Below, piece by piece: positions 40,640 through 47,804 of a stretch of DNA of 48,845 nt; the first letter of the stretch is position 1; each line of letters opens with the position of its first letter. Position numbers and translations under genes: made by a program. Source of the stretch: Collinsella vaginalis (GTDB lineage Bacteria > Actinomycetota > Coriobacteriia > Coriobacteriales > Coriobacteriaceae); contig NZ_LT838860.1 of NCBI RefSeq assembly GCF_900176655.1, forward strand, positions 56,310 through 105,154, given 5' to 3'. The notes beneath the pieces were generated by a model, which was given only the letters and a program-made list of their open reading frames with translations, ran no database searches and was not told the origin of the DNA.

Positions 40640-40742
40640 GCAAACATACTTTCGGCGGCACCCGAAGGCGGATCTGCCTAAAACCGCCGAGCAAAGTACG
40701 TTTTCCCGAACATTCGCGCACGGCCAGGCTGCGGGACCCGCG
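40640..40742 (+). repeat. long hairpin repeat, unit C
   Basis: Same layout: left arm AAACATACTTTC, inner AGGCGGATCTGCCT (40666-40679), right arm GCAAAGTACGTTTTCCC (40691-40707), then the tail with CGCACGGCCAGGCTGCGGGACC. A tail-like block also precedes it (about 40597-40632). Confidence 0.75.
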
Positions 40743-40791
40743 AGGCAAAGACACCGGCTTCGGACATGTGTGCGGCCAGACTGTGGGACCT

Positions 40792-40892
40792 GGAAAACAT
40801 ACTTTCAATGACGCTTGAGAGGGGATCTGCCTAGAACCGCCGAGCAGAGTACGTTTTCCCAGGCATGTGTACACGACCAGGTTGCGTGAGCC
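40792..40892 (+). repeat. long hairpin repeat, unit D
   Basis: Left arm GGAAAACATACTTTC, degraded inner arm GAGGGGATCTGCCT, right arm GCAGAGTACGTTTTCCC ending at 40860, then the tail GGCATGTGTACACGACCAGG. A tail-like block precedes it (40761-40791). Confidence 0.72.
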
Positions 40893-40901
40893 AGAAATGA
40901 A

Positions 40902-41008
40902 GGGTAAAACGTATTTTCGACGGCATCCGGAGGCGGATCTGCCTGGGACCTGCGAGCAAAGTACGTTTTCCCGAACGTTCATGCACGGCCAGGCCGCGGG
41001 GACCCGCC
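40902..41008 (+). repeat. long hairpin repeat, unit E
   Basis: Left arm GGGTAAAACGTATTTTCG, inner AGGCGGATCTGCCT (40931-40944), right arm GCAAAGTACGTTTTCCC (40956-40972), tail GAACGTTCATGCACGGCC and AGGCCGCGGGGACCC. This unit is nearest the fructose PTS operon. Confidence 0.75.
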
Positions 41009-41223
41009 GAAGACGAAGCCCCTGCCGTCTCAGGTATGGGCACGAGGGCAGGCCATACGAGTCCGAAAACCGCACACAGCCAGGCAGCTGCGCTCCCCAT
41101 ACCGAGAAACCGATGCCCGCCCGCCAACGCCAGAGCCCCGCCGCACGCCCAACCACCCGGCCACATCGCGTATCCGCCCAGCTAGGCCCCTGGTCAGCAG
41201 CGTAGCCTGATATGTGTGAAATT
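41009..41223. other. gap between repeat array and fru operon
   Basis: GC-rich and gene-free. No repeat unit is recognisable here. The fru promoter must lie near its end, where GATAT and TATGTG (about 41209-41216) are AT-rich, but I cannot place it. Confidence 0.35.
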
Positions 41224-41243
41224 GATACCAAAATCATGGTATC
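41224..41243 (+). promoter_or_regulatory. operator-like inverted repeat before fru operon
   Basis: GATACC-aaaatcat-GGTATC is a perfect 6-bp inverted repeat with an 8-bp AT-rich spacer, 63 bp before the PTS start. It resembles binding sites of LacI or GntR-type sugar regulators; no regulator gene is adjacent. Confidence 0.5.
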
Positions 41244-41305
41244 CTCATGTGCGATTTCGTCGTGATCCGCGGCGAGGCATCTTGGGAAACGAAAGGGAGG
41301 TCTGT

Positions 41306-43348
41306 ATGGCAGATACGTACGACATCATCGCGGCCACCGGTTGCCCTACGGGTATCGCACATACCTTTATGGCGAAGGAGGCCCTGGAGAAGGCCGCCGC
41401 CGAGCGTGGTCTCACCATCAAGGTCGAGACCCATGGCCAGGTGGGCGTCGAGAACGCGCTCACCCGCGACCAGATCGCCGGCGCCCGCGCCGTCGTGGTC
41501 GCGGCCGACAAGGACGTCCAGGTTGACCGCTTCGCCGGCAAGCCCCTGGTGAACGTCCCCGTCTCGAAGGCGCTGTCCGTCGAGGCGGCCGGTGAGCTCA
41601 TCGACCGCGCGCTCTCCCAGAAGGGCGACGCCGCCGCTGCCGAGCGCGCCCAGGCGGAGCTCTCCGGCGGCGCTGAGGAGAAGGAGACCCTCGGTCACCA
41701 GCTCTACCGCCACCTCATGAACGGCGTGAGCCACATGCTCGTCTTCGTCGTCGCCGGCGGCGTGCTGACTGCGATCTCCTTCCTCTGGGGCATCACGAGC
41801 TTCGACTCCACCGCGGCCGACTACAACACCTTCGCGGCCCTGCTCAAGACCGTCGGCGGCATCGCCATGGGCCTCATGGTCCCGGTGCTCTCCGCCTACA
41901 TCGCCGAGTCCATCGGCAAGCGCCCCGCGCTCGTCCCGGGCTTCGTGGCCGGTATGATCGCCATCCAGGGCCTGCCCGTCAGCGAGGCGACCGGCCTCAT
42001 CGACGCCACCGGCGCCAGCGTGGGCTTCGGCTTCCTCGGCGGCATCATCGGCGGCTTCCTCGCCGGCTACGTGATCCTGCTCCTCGAGAAGGTCTTCAAG
42101 CCGCTGCCCGCCAACCTGAACGGGCTCAAGGCCATCTTCCTCTATCCGCTGTGCTCGACCTTCATCGTCGGTCTCATCATGCTCGGCATCTCCGGGCCCA
42201 TGGTCACGATCAACACCGCGATGATGGACTTCCTGCGCGGCCTGCAGCACGCCGGCGCGATCCCGCTGGGTATCGCCATCGGCTGCATGTGCGCCTTCGA
42301 CATGGGCGGCCCGGTCAACAAGGCCGCCTACGTGACGGGTACGCTGCTGCTCGGTGCCGGCCTTGAGGCCGGTGTGGGCACCGCCGCCTACAACGACGGC
42401 ACCGCGTTCATGGCCGCCGTCTCGGCCGCCTGCATCGTGCCGCCGTTCGTGACCTCGTTCGCCACGATCTTCGGCAAGAAGTACTTCAGCCAGGAGGATC
42501 ACGACGCCGGTCTCGTGAACATCATCCTCGGCGCCACCCACATCACCGAGGGCGCCATCCCCTTCATGACGAAGAACATCATCCCGGTCATGCCGATCAT
42601 GATGCTCTCCTCCGCCATCGCCGCCGTCCTCACACTGCTCTTCGGCGTGCACGTGCCGGCGCCCCACGGCGGCTTCCTCGTGCTCCCCGTGGTCGACGGC
42701 GCCCTTCAGTGGGTTCTCGCGATCCTCATCGGCTCCGTCGTGGGCGGCGTCCTCTTCCTGGCCTTCAAGCGCTATGAGTATCAGAAGGCGCAGGTTGAGG
42801 AGGCCGGTGCCGCCGAGCCTGTCACCGAGCCCGCCTCTGCCCCCGCCGCCGAGCAGGCCCCGGCCGCTGCTGAGCCCGCTCCCGCCCCGGCCGCGTCGGA
42901 CTTCGTCAAGCCCGAGCTCGTCTTCCCGGGCCAGGACTTCGAGACCCGCGACGAGGCCCTCTCCTTCATCTCGAACGAGGCCGTGAAGGCCGGGGTCGCC
43001 ACCGACGCCGACGACCTGATGGCCGCCTTCCTGAAGCGTGAGGGCGAGGGATCCACCGGCATGATGGACGGCTTCGCGATCCCGCATGCGAAGTCCTCCG
43101 CCGTGGCGGAGGCCGCGGTCATCGTCGTGAAGGACGAGTCCGGTGTGGGCTCATGGGACACCATGGATTCCCAGCCCGTGAACGTGGCCATCGCCCTGCT
43201 CATCCCCGATGCCGAGGCGGGCACCACCCACCTCAAGCTCCTCTCCAAGGTCGCTGAGGCCCTGATGGACGAGGACTTCCGCACGACGGTCAAGCAGGAG
43301 GCCGATCCAGCCCTCATCGCCGCCGCCATCAACGCGCGCCTCGTCTAG
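41306..43348 (+). CDS. fruA: fructose PTS transporter IIBCA
   Basis: 680-aa fused PTS permease of the fructose family that imports fructose (possibly mannose-type sugars) and phosphorylates it, normally to fructose-1-phosphate. IIB (about 1-100) has the phospho-cysteine in ATGCPTGIAHTF (Cys13). IIC (about 125-500) has the membrane segments with GGIIGGFLAGY and AFDMGGPVNKAAY. A Pro/Ala-rich linker is followed by IIA (about 531-680) with active His594 in GFAIPHAKS. The order B-C-A is unusual compared with A-B-C in Firmicutes. ATG 41306 has AGGGAGG upstream. It is followed by genes for HPr, enzyme I and two PfkB kinases, making a complete uptake unit. Confidence 0.94.
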   Translation: MADTYDIIAATGCPTGIAHTFMAKEALEKAAAERGLTIKVETHGQVGVENALTRDQIAGARAVVVAADKDVQVDRFAGKPLVNVPVSKALSVEAAGELIDRALSQKGDAAAAERAQAELSGGAEEKETLGHQLYRHLMNGVSHMLVFVVAGGVLTAISFLWGITSFDSTAADYNTFAALLKTVGGIAMGLMVPVLSAYIAESIGKRPALVPGFVAGMIAIQGLPVSEATGLIDATGASVGFGFLGGIIGGFLAGYVILLLEKVFKPLPANLNGLKAIFLYPLCSTFIVGLIMLGISGPMVTINTAMMDFLRGLQHAGAIPLGIAIGCMCAFDMGGPVNKAAYVTGTLLLGAGLEAGVGTAAYNDGTAFMAAVSAACIVPPFVTSFATIFGKKYFSQEDHDAGLVNIILGATHITEGAIPFMTKNIIPVMPIMMLSSAIAAVLTLLFGVHVPAPHGGFLVLPVVDGALQWVLAILIGSVVGGVLFLAFKRYEYQKAQVEEAGAAEPVTEPASAPAAEQAPAAAEPAPAPAASDFVKPELVFPGQDFETRDEALSFISNEAVKAGVATDADDLMAAFLKREGEGSTGMMDGFAIPHAKSSAVAEAAVIVVKDESGVGSWDTMDSQPVNVAIALLIPDAEAGTTHLKLLSKVAEALMDEDFRTTVKQEADPALIAAAINARLV

Positions 43349-43379
43349 ATCGACGCGCTGAGCACAAACTGCCCGAGCA

Positions 43380-43420
43380 CGCGCCGGGGCCCTGTGATTC
43401 GGGGTCCCGGCGCGTTCGTG
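43380..43420 (+). terminator. terminator after PTS permease
   Basis: A 13-bp stem with one G-U pair (43380-43392 with 43402-43414) is followed by TTCGTGT. It separates fruA from the ptsH promoter. Confidence 0.65.
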
Positions 43421-43456
43421 TCGCCCTCGCGAACGTGCACAGCGCAATCGTACTTC

Positions 43457-43488
43457 TGGGCGGTTTCGCCCAGCGGATGCGCTAGAAT
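43457..43488 (+). promoter_or_regulatory. promoter and inverted repeat before ptsH
   Basis: TGGGCG-gttt-CGCCCA (43457-43472) is a perfect inverted repeat covering the -35 region of a -10 TAGAAT at 43483-43488, 60 bp before ptsH. It could be a repressor or activator site for the general PTS genes. Confidence 0.45.
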
Positions 43489-43548
43489 ATGCGACGTACC
43501 GTATCGTGCGCGCGGAGAAGCTGCGGGCATGTAGCAAAGGAGACAGGT

Positions 43549-43812
43549 ATGGTTTCGGATAAGGCAACGCTCGTCAACCCCCAGGGTCTTCACATGCGTC
43601 CCGCCGGCCTCTTCGCGTCCACCATGGGCAAGTTCGCCAGCGATGTGACCATCGTCGCCCCTGACAAGGAGGTCAACGGCAAGAGCCCCATGGCGCTCAT
43701 GGCCGCCGGCATCCCCTGCGGTACCGAGGTCGAGGTTCGCGCTGACGGTCCGGACGAGCAGGAGGCCCTCGCCGCCGCCATCGAGCTCATCAAGAGCGGT
43801 CTGGGCGAGTAG
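43549..43812 (+). CDS. ptsH: phosphocarrier protein HPr
   Basis: 87-aa HPr, the small cytoplasmic phosphocarrier that passes phosphate from enzyme I to sugar-specific IIA domains. The active His15 is in GLHMRPA. Ser46 in NGKSPMALM matches the regulatory serine phosphorylated by HPr kinase in Firmicutes, so catabolite signalling by P-Ser-HPr is possible; no HPr kinase gene is in the window. AAAGGAGACAG precedes the ATG; the frame is open upstream to 43489 without a site. An intrinsic terminator separates it from ptsI. Confidence 0.96.
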   Translation: MVSDKATLVNPQGLHMRPAGLFASTMGKFASDVTIVAPDKEVNGKSPMALMAAGIPCGTEVEVRADGPDEQEALAAAIELIKSGLGE

Positions 43813-43849
43813 TCAAGGTGGCCTGATCAACAAGGTGACTGTATGGGAG

Positions 43850-43882
43850 GCGTCTGCTCGTGGAGGGCGGACGCTTTCTTTT
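43850..43882 (+). terminator. terminator between ptsH and ptsI
   Basis: GCGTCTGC (43850-43857) pairs with GCGGACGC (43867-43874, one G-U pair), followed by TTTCTTTT. A good intrinsic terminator inside the pts operon, likely partial so that HPr is made in excess over enzyme I. Confidence 0.7.
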
Positions 43883-43929
43883 ACCGTGTCGCGCATAGCG
43901 GCACGGGTGCATGGGAGAGAGGATTGGGA

Positions 43930-45633
43930 ATGTACGAGGGAGTCAACGCATCCGAGGGCATCGGCATCGGCACCGTCATGGTCGCCGTCGACCCCGACCT
44001 GTCGTTCGAGGCGCATCAGGTCGACGACCCGGCCGCCGAGAAGGAGCGCTACCAGGCCGCGCTCAGCGTCTTCTGCGAGAAGACCCAGGCCCAGGCAGAC
44101 CACATGAAGGAGACCGTGGGCGAGGCCGAGGCTGAGATCATGTCCGGCCACATCCTGCTCGCCCAGGACCCGGGCATGACGGATCAGATCAACGGCATGA
44201 TCGACGGAGGCTCCTGTGCCGAGCAGGCCCTCGTCGAGACGAGCACCATGTTCGAGAACATGTTCCTCTCGATGGATGACGAGATGTTCCGCCTGCGTGC
44301 CGCTGACATCGCCGACATCCGCACCGGCATCCTGGCAGAGCTCCTCGGCAAGGAGGTCATCGACCTCTCCGTCCTGCCCGCCGACACCGTCATCGCAGTG
44401 CACGACCTGACCCCGTCCATGACGGCCACCATCGACCATGAGCACGTGGCCGGCATCGTCACCGAGACGGGCGGCCGCACCTCGCACTCGGCGATCATCG
44501 CCCGCGCCCTGGAGATCCCCGCGGTCCTCTCCGTGCCCGGGATCTGCTCGGCGCTTGCGAATGGCATGACCTGCATCGTCGACGGCACCAAGGGCGTCGT
44601 CGTGCCTGACCCGGACGAGGAGACCCTCAACGGGTACCGCGAGCGCGCCGCCGCGCTCGTGGCCGAGAAGGAGGCCCTCGAGGCCTTCCGCGGCAAGGAG
44701 AGCGTGACCGCCGACGGTATCAAGAAGATCGTGGCCGCCAACATCGGCAGCCCGGATGACGTCGAGGCCGCCCTCGCGCACGACGCCGAGGCCATCGGCC
44801 TCTTCCGCTCCGAGTTCCTCTTCATGGACGCCAAGGAGCTCCCCTCCGAGGAGGACCAGTTCAAGGCCTATCGCACGGTCGCCGAGGCCCTGAAGGGCGC
44901 CCCCGTCATCATCCGCACCCTCGACGTGGGCGGCGACAAGGCTATTCCCTACCTCAACATGCAGGAGGAGGAGAACCCCTTCATGGGGTACCGCGCCGTG
45001 CGCTACTGCCTGGACAACGCCGATCAGTACAAGGTCCAGCTTCGCGCCCTCCTGCGCGCGAGCGCCTTCGGCGACGTGAAGATCATGGTTCCGCTCGTCA
45101 CCTGCGTTGAGGAGATCCGCCAGGTCAAGGTCCTCGTTGAGGAGTGCAAGGCCGAGCTCGACGCCCAGGGCGTCGCGTTCAACCGCGACATCGAGGTCGG
45201 CATCATGATGGAGACCCCCGCCGCGGCGAACATCGCCGACCTCCTGGCGAAGGAGTCCGCGTTCTTCTCCATCGGCACCAACGACCTCACGGGCTACACC
45301 ATGGCCGCCGACCGCGGCAACGACCGCGTCGGCTACCTCTACAGCTGGTACTACCCGGCGGTGCTCCGTTCCATCAAGAACATCATCGAGAGCGGCGTCG
45401 CGGCGGGTATCATGGTAGGGATGTGCGGTGAGGCCGCAGCCGACCCGCTGCTCGATCCGCTGCTGATCTCCTGGGGCATGGAGGAGTTCTCGATGTCCGC
45501 GCCGAGCATCCTGCGCGCCCGCAAGACCATCTCGCAGTGGACGAAGGCGGAGGCCGACGAGCTCGCCGAGCGCGCGCTGGCCTGCGCCACCGCTGAAGAG
45601 GTCAAGGCCGTGCTCGAGGCGGCTGCCCGCTAG
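43930..45633 (+). CDS. ptsI: PTS enzyme I
   Basis: 567-aa phosphoenolpyruvate-protein phosphotransferase, taking phosphate from PEP and passing it to HPr. The phosphohistidine is His186 in GGRTSHSAIIAR. The PEP-binding barrel shows GLFRSEFLFMD, RTLDVGGDKAIPY, MVPLVTCVEEI, GIMMETPAA, FSIGTNDLTGYTMAADR and the catalytic Cys499 in VGMCGEAA. Length is normal. ATG 43930 is preceded by GAGAGGATTGGGA, which is a weak ribosome site. It follows ptsH across a terminator and probably reads on toward the PfkB genes. Confidence 0.96.
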   Translation: MYEGVNASEGIGIGTVMVAVDPDLSFEAHQVDDPAAEKERYQAALSVFCEKTQAQADHMKETVGEAEAEIMSGHILLAQDPGMTDQINGMIDGGSCAEQALVETSTMFENMFLSMDDEMFRLRAADIADIRTGILAELLGKEVIDLSVLPADTVIAVHDLTPSMTATIDHEHVAGIVTETGGRTSHSAIIARALEIPAVLSVPGICSALANGMTCIVDGTKGVVVPDPDEETLNGYRERAAALVAEKEALEAFRGKESVTADGIKKIVAANIGSPDDVEAALAHDAEAIGLFRSEFLFMDAKELPSEEDQFKAYRTVAEALKGAPVIIRTLDVGGDKAIPYLNMQEEENPFMGYRAVRYCLDNADQYKVQLRALLRASAFGDVKIMVPLVTCVEEIRQVKVLVEECKAELDAQGVAFNRDIEVGIMMETPAAANIADLLAKESAFFSIGTNDLTGYTMAADRGNDRVGYLYSWYYPAVLRSIKNIIESGVAAGIMVGMCGEAAADPLLDPLLISWGMEEFSMSAPSILRARKTISQWTKAEADELAERALACATAEEVKAVLEAAAR

Positions 45634-45718
45634 TCCTCGTTCGCCGCACCTGCTACCGGACCGCCCCGTGCGCGAGGGGGCCCGTCGCCATAGTCGCAAG
45701 ATCTTTTGGAGGCATTGC

Positions 45719-46651
45719 ATGTTCTACACCCTGACTGCCAACCCCGCAGTCGACATGACCACCTCGTGCGTGGGCCTCGAGCCCGACGAGAACGTCCGCA
45801 CCACCGGTGCGAGCTACACCGCCAACGGCAAGGGCCTTGACGTCAGCTACGCTCTGAAGAAGTTCGGCATCGACTCCGTGGCCCTCGGCTTCTTCGCCGG
45901 TTTCACGGGCAAGTTCATCGTCGAGGAGACCATGAACCTGGGCTGCCTTTGCCGCCCGGTCTGGATCGACGGCATCACGCGCATCAACTGCTACATCAAC
46001 GACGGCGAGCATGAGTACGGCATCCTGAACCCCGGCCCCGCGCTCACGCCCCAGAGCGAGGAGGAGCTCTACCGCATCCTCGACACCGCCGGCGACCTCG
46101 ACTGCCTCGTGGTCTCGGGCTCCCTGCCGCCCCGCGTCTCCAAGGACTTCCTTGACAAGGTCGTCGACCATGCGCAGGCCCGCGGCGCCGAGGTGGTCCT
46201 CGACCTCTCCAGCTCGAAGCTGCGCGACCTCGCTCACAAGAAGCCGCTGCTCATCAAGCCGAACCACCATGAGATGGCCGAGATCTACGGTATCAAGATC
46301 GACACCGATGACGACGCCCGCCGCGCGCTGGCGCTCGCGCATGAGTCCGGTGTCCAGAACGTGCTCCTCACCATGGGCAGCCGCGGCAGCGCCTACTTCT
46401 CCAACGGCGAGGATATCTGGTACGCCAAGCGCGAGTTCAACATCAAGCTCGTGTCCTCCGTCTGCGCCGGCGACTGCACGCTCGCGGCCTTCCTCAACAA
46501 GTGGTTCAAGGACCGCGACAACGTGGAGGAGGCCCTGAAGCTGGCCCTCGCCACGGGTGCGAACGTCGCCGAGAGCCAGGGCCTGGGCGACTTCGGCCAC
46601 GTCGACGAGTACAGCAAGCGTATCGCCGTGCGCAAGCTCCCGCGCGCTTAA
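45719..46651 (+). CDS. PfkB-family sugar-phosphate kinase, first copy
   Basis: 310-aa PfkB kinase of the 1-phosphofructokinase / tagatose-6-phosphate kinase group, expected to convert fructose-1-phosphate to fructose-1,6-bisphosphate. Features are LTANPAVDMT at the N-terminus, the substrate-side NGKGLDVSYALKKFG, VVSGSLPP, LLIKPNHHEMAEI, and the anion-hole/catalytic segment SVCAGDCTLAAFL with catalytic Asp. The usual GAGD is CAGD here. Strong TTTTGGAGG precedes the ATG. A second copy follows. Exact sugar specificity of each is not predictable. Confidence 0.9.
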   Translation: MFYTLTANPAVDMTTSCVGLEPDENVRTTGASYTANGKGLDVSYALKKFGIDSVALGFFAGFTGKFIVEETMNLGCLCRPVWIDGITRINCYINDGEHEYGILNPGPALTPQSEEELYRILDTAGDLDCLVVSGSLPPRVSKDFLDKVVDHAQARGAEVVLDLSSSKLRDLAHKKPLLIKPNHHEMAEIYGIKIDTDDDARRALALAHESGVQNVLLTMGSRGSAYFSNGEDIWYAKREFNIKLVSSVCAGDCTLAAFLNKWFKDRDNVEEALKLALATGANVAESQGLGDFGHVDEYSKRIAVRKLPRA

Positions 46652-46684
46652 CCGGACGCGCTTCTTCACCGCGCCTATTCCGAG

Positions 46685-46714
46685 AGGCCGCTCCAACTCG
46701 GGGCGGCCTTTCTC
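46685..46714 (+). terminator. terminator between the two PfkB genes
   Basis: AGGCCGC (46685-46691) pairs with GCGGCCT (46703-46709), with further CC/GG pairing inside, followed by TTCTCGT. It lies 34 bp past the first stop codon. Confidence 0.6.
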
Positions 46715-46755
46715 GTGTCGGTTCCCCTGCAGCCCATCGCCTGAAGGAGGCTTCC

Positions 46756-47694
46756 ATGATCTACACGCTGACAGCGAACCCCGCCATCGACTACAACATC
46801 GCGAGCGACGGCCTCGAGCCGAATCGCGTCACCCGCACGCGGGATGCCGTGTACACGCCGAACGGCAAGGGTTTGAACGTGAGCTTCACCCTCGCGCACT
46901 ACGGCGTCCCCACGACGATCCTCGGTTTCTTCGCCGGGTTCTCGGGAAAGTTCATCGTCGAGGGTGCCGAGGCCGCGGGCGTGCCCGTCAAGCCCGTCTG
47001 GACGGAGGGCATCACCCGGGTGAACGTCTTCCTGAACGCCGGCCCCGACACCGAGTACAACATGGTGAACGCGGGCGCGGCCGTGACACCCGATGACGAG
47101 GCGGCCCTGTACGAGCTCCTCGAGGGTCTGGACGACCTCACCTGCCTCGTGATCTCGGGCTCCCTGCCCCCCAACACCTCTGAGGACTTCCTGAACCAGG
47201 TCATCTCCCGCGTGAAGGCGAAGGGCGCCGAGTTCGTGCTTGACATCTCCTCGCCAAAGCTCGCCGAGCTCACGGCCGAGGGTCCGCTGCTGATCAAGCC
47301 CAATGACGACGAGCTGCGCGACATCTTCGGCATCGAGGTCTCGGGCGAGGACGATGCGTCGGTGGCCGCCGCCATGCGCGAGCTCCACGCCCGCGGCGTC
47401 AAGAACGTCCTGCTCACCCTCGGTGGCGCAGGCGCCTATTTCTCGAACGGCGAGCGGCTCTGGTTCGCGAAGCGCACCTTCGAGGTCAATCTCGTGTCCA
47501 CGGTCTGCGCCGGCGACTCCTCGCTCGCCGCCTTCCTCTCCGTTTGGCATGACAACCCCGCTGAGGTGGAGCGGGCACTCCGCCTCTCGATGGCGACCGG
47601 CGCGAACGTGGTGGAATGCCCGGGTCTCGGTGATTTCGCCCGCGTCGAGGAGTACCAGAAGGGGATCCTCGTCCGCGAGGTCGAGGCACGCTAG
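46756..47694 (+). CDS. PfkB-family sugar-phosphate kinase, second copy (1-phosphofructokinase-like)
   Basis: 312-aa PfkB kinase, a diverged tandem paralogue of the gene before it. It has LTANPAIDYN, PNGKGLNVSFTLAHYG (closest to the FruK GGKGINVS motif), VISGSLPPN, LLIKPNDDELRDI and STVCAGDSSLAAFL with CAGD instead of GAGD. Of the two it looks more like a canonical 1-phosphofructokinase, because of NVS after the GKG motif. AAGGAGG precedes ATG 46756. A terminator follows at 47748. One copy may serve fructose-1-phosphate, the other tagatose- or another hexose phosphate. Confidence 0.9.
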   Translation: MIYTLTANPAIDYNIASDGLEPNRVTRTRDAVYTPNGKGLNVSFTLAHYGVPTTILGFFAGFSGKFIVEGAEAAGVPVKPVWTEGITRVNVFLNAGPDTEYNMVNAGAAVTPDDEAALYELLEGLDDLTCLVISGSLPPNTSEDFLNQVISRVKAKGAEFVLDISSPKLAELTAEGPLLIKPNDDELRDIFGIEVSGEDDASVAAAMRELHARGVKNVLLTLGGAGAYFSNGERLWFAKRTFEVNLVSTVCAGDSSLAAFLSVWHDNPAEVERALRLSMATGANVVECPGLGDFARVEEYQKGILVREVEAR

Positions 47695-47747
47695 CGCAGA
47701 CGCGCCGCTTTCGTGCGGTGCAGTCCGAGTATTTTACATCGGCGTCA

Positions 47748-47790
47748 GACGGATAGGCTCAGGGACATATGAGCCTACCCGTCTTCGTTT
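47748..47790 (+). terminator. terminator after PfkB genes
   Basis: A 14-bp stem with one A-C mismatch (47748-47761 with 47770-47783) has an 8-nt loop and is followed by TTCGTTT. It lies 53 bp past the stop and 22 bp before the pepC start. Confidence 0.75.
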
Positions 47791-47804
47791 CAAAGGAGTT
47801 CACC

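Noticed and set aside
40474..41008. Hairpin array as a CRISPR or integron
   Set aside because: Units are long palindromes with conserved tails and irregular spacing; no cas, integrase or cassette genes.
40560..41237. 225-codon minus-strand frame across the hairpin repeats
   Set aside because: Translation of repeats; repeated peptide pattern follows the DNA repeat, not a protein family.
41234..43087. 617-codon minus-strand frame over the fructose PTS gene
   Set aside because: Low-complexity Gly/Glu/Asp/His sequence, no family motifs; antisense to a clear PTS permease.
43813..45720. 635-codon minus-strand frame over ptsI
   Set aside because: Antisense shadow of enzyme I with no recognisable domain.
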